This document shows positions 6,130-8,116 of a stretch of 8,116 nt of DNA, piece by piece (within the stretch, counting starts at the first letter, position 1; each line of letters starts with the position of its first letter). Both the position numbers and the translations under genes were made by a program. Source of the stretch: Paenibacillus sp. (GTDB lineage Bacteria > Bacillota > Bacilli > Paenibacillales > Paenibacillaceae); assembly GCA_029256665.1 (NCBI GenBank), contig JAQSXN010000148.1, positions 1 through 8,116 of the forward strand, given 5' to 3'. A model generated the notes under the pieces. It worked only from the letters and a program-made list of their open reading frames with translations. It was not told where the DNA came from and ran no database searches.

Positions 6130-6483
6130 ATGCAACCGGTACAAGTTAATCCGGATCCATCGTCCACCGGCCTGGATCCTAAAGTAGCTGGCCTGCTTTG
6201 TTACTCGCTTATTTTCATTACAGGCATTATCTTCCTCGTTCTCGAGAAGCAAAGCCGTTTCGTGAAGTTCCATGCCATGCAATCCGTGGCCGTATTCGCC
6301 GCAATCATGGTCATTAACATCGTTCTCGGCTTTATCCCCCTGATCGGTGTGCTGGTTTCGTTCATTATCGCGCCGCTCAGCTTTCTCCTCTGGATCGCCC
6401 TTATGCTGCTTGCCCTGCAAGGCAAAATGTTCAAGGTGCCCTACATCGGAAACTGGGCTGAGCAGCAAGCGGCCAAATTTTGA
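6130..6483 (+). CDS. DUF4870 (Tic20-like) small membrane protein
   Basis: This small membrane protein of unknown function has 117 residues, the usual length for DUF4870 proteins. A polar, proline-rich start (about 1-16) is followed by three hydrophobic segments (about 18-37, 50-68 and 71-97) and a short polar tail. The loop EKQSRFVKFHAMQS (39-52) is the family signature. The frame is open back to an ATG at 5938, but the extra 64 residues have no membrane or family character and cross the divergent promoter region, so I start at 6130. AGGGAG (6111-6116) is 13 nt upstream, rather far; GTG at 6118 is in frame but too close to that site. It is the only plus-strand gene, divergent from the TagO-like gene and convergent with mrpG. 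Context gives no firm clue to its role. Confidence 0.85.
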   Translation: MQPVQVNPDPSSTGLDPKVAGLLCYSLIFITGIIFLVLEKQSRFVKFHAMQSVAVFAAIMVINIVLGFIPLIGVLVSFIIAPLSFLLWIALMLLALQGKMFKVPYIGNWAEQQAAKF

Positions 6484-6517
6484 GAAAACTTCTATCGCAA
6501 TACTACGAGGATCGTAC

Positions 6518-6565
6518 TTACAGCTGTAAATCGCCTCTACAGGCGGCGGCAAGGCGCGTTGCCGC
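6518..6565. repeat. Three successive short inverted repeats after DUF4870
   Basis: First is a perfect 12-bp palindrome, TTACAGCTGTAA (6518-6529). Next, CGCCT and AGGCG pair around CTAC (6532-6545). Then GCGGCAA and TTGCCGC pair around a 6-nt loop (6546-6565). The last could stop or stabilise the DUF4870 message, although no T-run follows it. Confidence 0.45.
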
Positions 6566-6572
6566 TACAATC

Positions 6573-6756
6573 TAACGGACGCGAAAGCCCTTATTTGGGA
6601 CGAATAGGCATCTTTCAAAAACGTAACGGACACCAGCGCCACTATTCGCGCAAAAACTGGCAATGAACACACGAAAACAAGCAAATAAGGCTTCTGGTGT
6701 CCATTACAATCGCGAATGGCCACCATTCGGCCAAATAGAGGCACTAGTGTCCGTTA
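6573..6756. repeat. Four-unit intergenic repeat array in head-to-head arrangement
   Basis: Each unit is about 50 bp and begins TAACGGAC or TAATGGAC, followed some 6-10 bp later by GCC and TATTTG or TATTCG. Units on plus start at 6573 and 6624 (51 bp apart). Units on minus start at 6756 and 6706 (50 bp apart) and read back toward the centre. The inner pair gives GTAACGGACACCAG (6623-6636) against CTGGTGTCCATTAC (6694-6707), 13 of 14 paired, so the array can fold into a long hairpin. There is no coding content. I associate similar TAACGGAC repeats with Paenibacillus intergenic regions, from memory and unchecked. Confidence 0.75.
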
Positions 6757-6791
6757 AAGAGGGGGCCGGCTTATCGCCGCGCCCCCTCTTT
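6756..6791. terminator. Strong, probably bidirectional terminator between DUF4870 and mrpG
   Basis: AAAGAGGGGGC pairs perfectly with GCCCCCTCTTT (11 bp). After a one-base bulge, CGGC pairs with GCCG around a TTATC loop. On minus it lies about 18 bp after the mrpG stop and ends TCTTT; on plus it also ends TCTTT. It suits the convergent gene ends. Confidence 0.85.
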
Positions 6792-6809
6792 CCCCGTCCT
6801 CCCGCTATT

Positions 6810-7202
6810 TCAACCCTTCATTTCCTCGATCTCCTCTTGCCGCTCCCGTTTGATCTCTTCCTTCAGATCGTCCCGGACGCTTCCCCTCCACAACGATACG
6901 CCGGATCGGTACGCGGCCCGCGCGTTGAGATGCCCCGCCACCGGAGAAGTAAGGAAGACGAACGCGATGCCAAGCAGCAGTTTGATGCTGAAGTGGTCCT
7001 GGAACAGCCAGGAGTAGCCAAACGCGCTTAGCAGAATGAGCAGCACGCCGAGCGTGGCGCTTTTGGTAGCGGCGTGGGAGCGCAGGTATACGTCGGGCAG
7101 GCGGATGAGCCCCAGCACGCTGATGACCGCTATTAACGCCCCTAACACGGCCAGGACGCCGATCACGATTTCCCCGATCCTATCGATCGTCTCCGGATTC
7201 AA
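6810..7202 (-). CDS. mrpG: Mrp-type Na+/H+ antiporter subunit G
   Basis: This is the small membrane subunit of the multi-protein Mrp antiporter, which expels Na+ in exchange for H+. From TTG at 7202 the product is 130 residues. It has three membrane segments (about 9-32, 46-65 and 71-90), the signature IRLPDVYLRSHAATKSATLG (33-52) and TSPVAGH (85-91). The C-terminus is a charged, probably helical tail of about 25 residues rich in Glu, Lys and Arg, somewhat longer than in B. subtilis MrpG (about 124 in total). AGAGGGGG (7210-7217) is 7 nt before this TTG; a TTG at 7208 adds two residues but is too close to that site. The frame overlaps the end of mrpF by 23 bp, suggesting translational coupling. 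It is the last gene of the operon, before the hairpin at 6756-6791. Confidence 0.95.
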   Translation of the reverse strand: MNPETIDRIGEIVIGVLAVLGALIAVISVLGLIRLPDVYLRSHAATKSATLGVLLILLSAFGYSWLFQDHFSIKLLLGIAFVFLTSPVAGHLNARAAYRSGVSLWRGSVRDDLKEEIKRERQEEIEEMKG

Positions 7203-7464
7203 GGACAATCCCCCTCTCGATATATCTGGCCATCGCCGTCGTCCCGATAAAGGTCAAGATGCCGATCACCAATATAATGTCAAAATAAACCTGCGTCCCC
7301 GTCACCATTCCGATAACGGCGATCATCGACAGCAACAGCACGCCGATCGTGTCGAGCGCCGCGATCCGGTCGGCGATGGACGGGCCGAGCAGCAGCCTGT
7401 ACAGGCATCCCAGCACCGCGAGCGCCAGCAGTCCTAGCGCGATCCACAACATCGTCTCCATCAT
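7180..7464 (-). CDS. mrpF: Mrp-type Na+/H+ antiporter subunit F
   Basis: This is a small membrane subunit of the Mrp antiporter, 94 residues, normal for the family. It has three hydrophobic segments (about 4-26, 38-55 and 59-80) and the conserved loop GPSIADRIAALD (27-38) with D32, R33 and D38. A short charged tail ends it. Two consecutive ATG codons (7464 and 7461) follow a near-perfect GGAGGTGA (7469-7476); spacing is 4 nt to the first and 7 nt to the second, so the true start may be the second. The first ATG overlaps the mrpE stop as ATGA, a typical coupling arrangement. The gene overlaps mrpG at its end. Confidence 0.96.
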   Translation of the reverse strand: MMETMLWIALGLLALAVLGCLYRLLLGPSIADRIAALDTIGVLLLSMIAVIGMVTGTQVYFDIILVIGILTFIGTTAMARYIERGIVLESGDDR

Positions 7465-7796
7465 CTCGTCACCTCCATGATCGCACGCTCGAACGTTCGT
7501 TTAATATGCGCGGAGAGCTCGTCGACATCGTCAATATCCATCGCGTGGACGTACAGCGTCCTTCCGTCGCGCGCTACGTCAAGCGTAAGCGTCCCCGGCG
7601 TCAGGCAGATGAGACAGGACAGCAGGGTCACCTCGAAGTCCGACTTCAGCTCCGTCTCGAATTTAAAGATGCCCGGCCGAACGCCTAATTTGGGACGCAG
7701 CACCTCCCGCAGCACCGAAATGCTGGATAATAGCAGCTCCTTATTGAACAAAACGAACAGCTTGACGGCTGCCCATGATTTTATCAGTATCCTCAT
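7461..7796 (-). CDS. mrpE: Mrp-type Na+/H+ antiporter subunit E, short at the N-terminus
   Basis: MrpE is a subunit of the Mrp antiporter needed for full activity. This product is 111 residues, while MrpE proteins are usually about 158-160. The conserved C-terminal two thirds are present: KLFVLFNKELLLSSISVL (12-29), LRPKLGVRPGIF (33-44), LTPGTLTLDV (65-74), TLYVHAMDIDDVD (80-92) and FERAIMEVTR at the end. What is missing is the N-terminal membrane hairpin of about 47 residues that precedes this part in B. subtilis MrpE. The ATG at 7796 is 6 bp after the mrpD stop and has AAGGAG 9 nt upstream, so there is no room for the missing part. It may be a functional short form or a deletion product. 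Its stop overlaps the mrpF start. Confidence 0.92.
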   Translation of the reverse strand: MRILIKSWAAVKLFVLFNKELLLSSISVLREVLRPKLGVRPGIFKFETELKSDFEVTLLSCLICLTPGTLTLDVARDGRTLYVHAMDIDDVDELSAHIKRTFERAIMEVTR

Positions 7797-7802
7797 CCCG
7801 AT

Positions 7803-8116
7803 CTACTCCTTCAGCACCGCTTGCACGTAGATGGACGGGTCAAGCAGCGTCCGTCCCGCTTCGCCGGCGAATTCGTACACCCACTCCGAGCCGAGACCCA
7901 TGGCGATGACGATAACAAACAAGCAAGCCGCAGGAAGCATGAGCGCCGGCTTCCTCGTTTCGGCGACCGCTGCCGCCTCGCCGCTCCCCTTCTCGTCTCC
8001 CCAGAACGCCGCCATAAAGATCCGCACCAAGGAATACAGCACGACAAAGCTGGTTGCCAGCGAAAGGGCCGTGAGCGCATACTGCTCGCCTTCCAGCCCG
8101 CCCCGTACGATCAACA
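7803..8116 (-). CDS. mrpD: Mrp-type Na+/H+ antiporter subunit D, C-terminal part
   Basis: About 104 residues of the C-terminus are in the window; the rest lies beyond position 8116. MrpD is a large proton-translocating subunit related to the NuoM/NuoN antiporter-like proteins of respiratory complex I. Visible are part of a membrane-loop region with EGEQYALTALSLATSFVVLYSLVRIF, the conserved FWGDEKG stretch and a last hydrophobic segment (PAACLFVIVIAMGL). The typical family ending LLDPSIYVQAVLKE is present, so the 3' end is intact. The stop codon is inside the leader of mrpE, whose ribosome binding site uses the last two codons of mrpD (AAGGAG). Gene order D-E-F-G matches Bacillus. Confidence 0.93.
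   Translation of the reverse strand, partial: LIVRGGLEGEQYALTALSLATSFVVLYSLVRIFMAAFWGDEKGSGEAAAVAETRKPALMLPAACLFVIVIAMGLGSEWVYEFAGEAGRTLLDPSIYVQAVLKE

Larger units (their letters stand above)
6484..6809. other. Gene-free region between DUF4870 and mrpG
   Basis: The 326 bp between the convergent stop codons hold three small inverted repeats (6518-6565), a four-unit repeat array (6573-6756) and a strong hairpin (6756-6791). An open frame on plus (6663-7031) runs from the repeats into antisense of mrpG and is not a credible gene. Confidence 0.75.

Noticed and set aside
6663..7031. 122-codon plus-strand open frame
   Set aside because: It begins inside the repeat array, reads through the terminator hairpin and is antisense to mrpG.
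7461..7796. mrpE as a frameshifted gene whose N-terminus lies in another frame
   Set aside because: The DNA just upstream encodes the conserved, in-frame end of MrpD, so there is no hidden MrpE N-terminus in another frame; a deletion explains it better.

Overview
The window looks like chromosome of a low-to-moderate GC, spore-former-type Firmicute, most likely Paenibacillus or a close relative. The grounds are the yybS-gdpP pair, LytR-CpsA-Psr (LCP) and TagO/WecA-type envelope genes, a Bacillus-type mrp antiporter operon in the order D-E-F-G, AGGAGG-type ribosome binding sites, and intergenic repeats with a TAACGGAC core that I associate, from memory only, with Paenibacillus genomes. Nearly everything is on the minus strand; only the small DUF4870 membrane protein is on plus.

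Reading along the minus strand from high to low coordinates: 8116-6810 is the tail of an mrp Na+/H+ antiporter operon (end of mrpD, then mrpE, mrpF, mrpG), tightly packed and ended by a strong hairpin at 6756-6791. The mrpE product lacks the usual N-terminal membrane hairpin. The convergent DUF4870 gene (6130-6483, plus) is separated from mrpG by a gene-free stretch carrying small hairpins and a four-unit repeat array arranged head to head. Divergent from DUF4870 is a TagO/WecA/MraY-like phosphosugar transferase (4924-5916) with a degenerate C-terminal histidine motif and a promoter lying almost on its start codon. About 500 bp with no gene follows (4415-4923); it holds unexplained inverted repeats and a candidate ECF-sigma promoter.

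Next come an LCP-family glycopolymer ligase (3347-4390) and a stand-alone CBS-pair protein (2918-3328) in one apparent operon, then, behind an extended -10 promoter, the membrane protein YybS (1864-2769) and the c-di-AMP phosphodiesterase GdpP (1-1844, cut by the window edge about 45 residues or more before its likely end).

Functionally the window is about the envelope and its homeostasis: lipid-linked glycopolymer initiation (TagO-like), its transfer to the wall (LCP), c-di-AMP turnover (GdpP), a CBS protein that could sense an adenine nucleotide, and Na+/pH homeostasis (Mrp). I see no tRNA, rRNA, CRISPR array, insertion sequence or phage gene. I found no clearly new system. The best leads are the shortened MrpE, the degenerate transferase motif with its odd promoter, the repeat array, and the structured 4749-4893 region.
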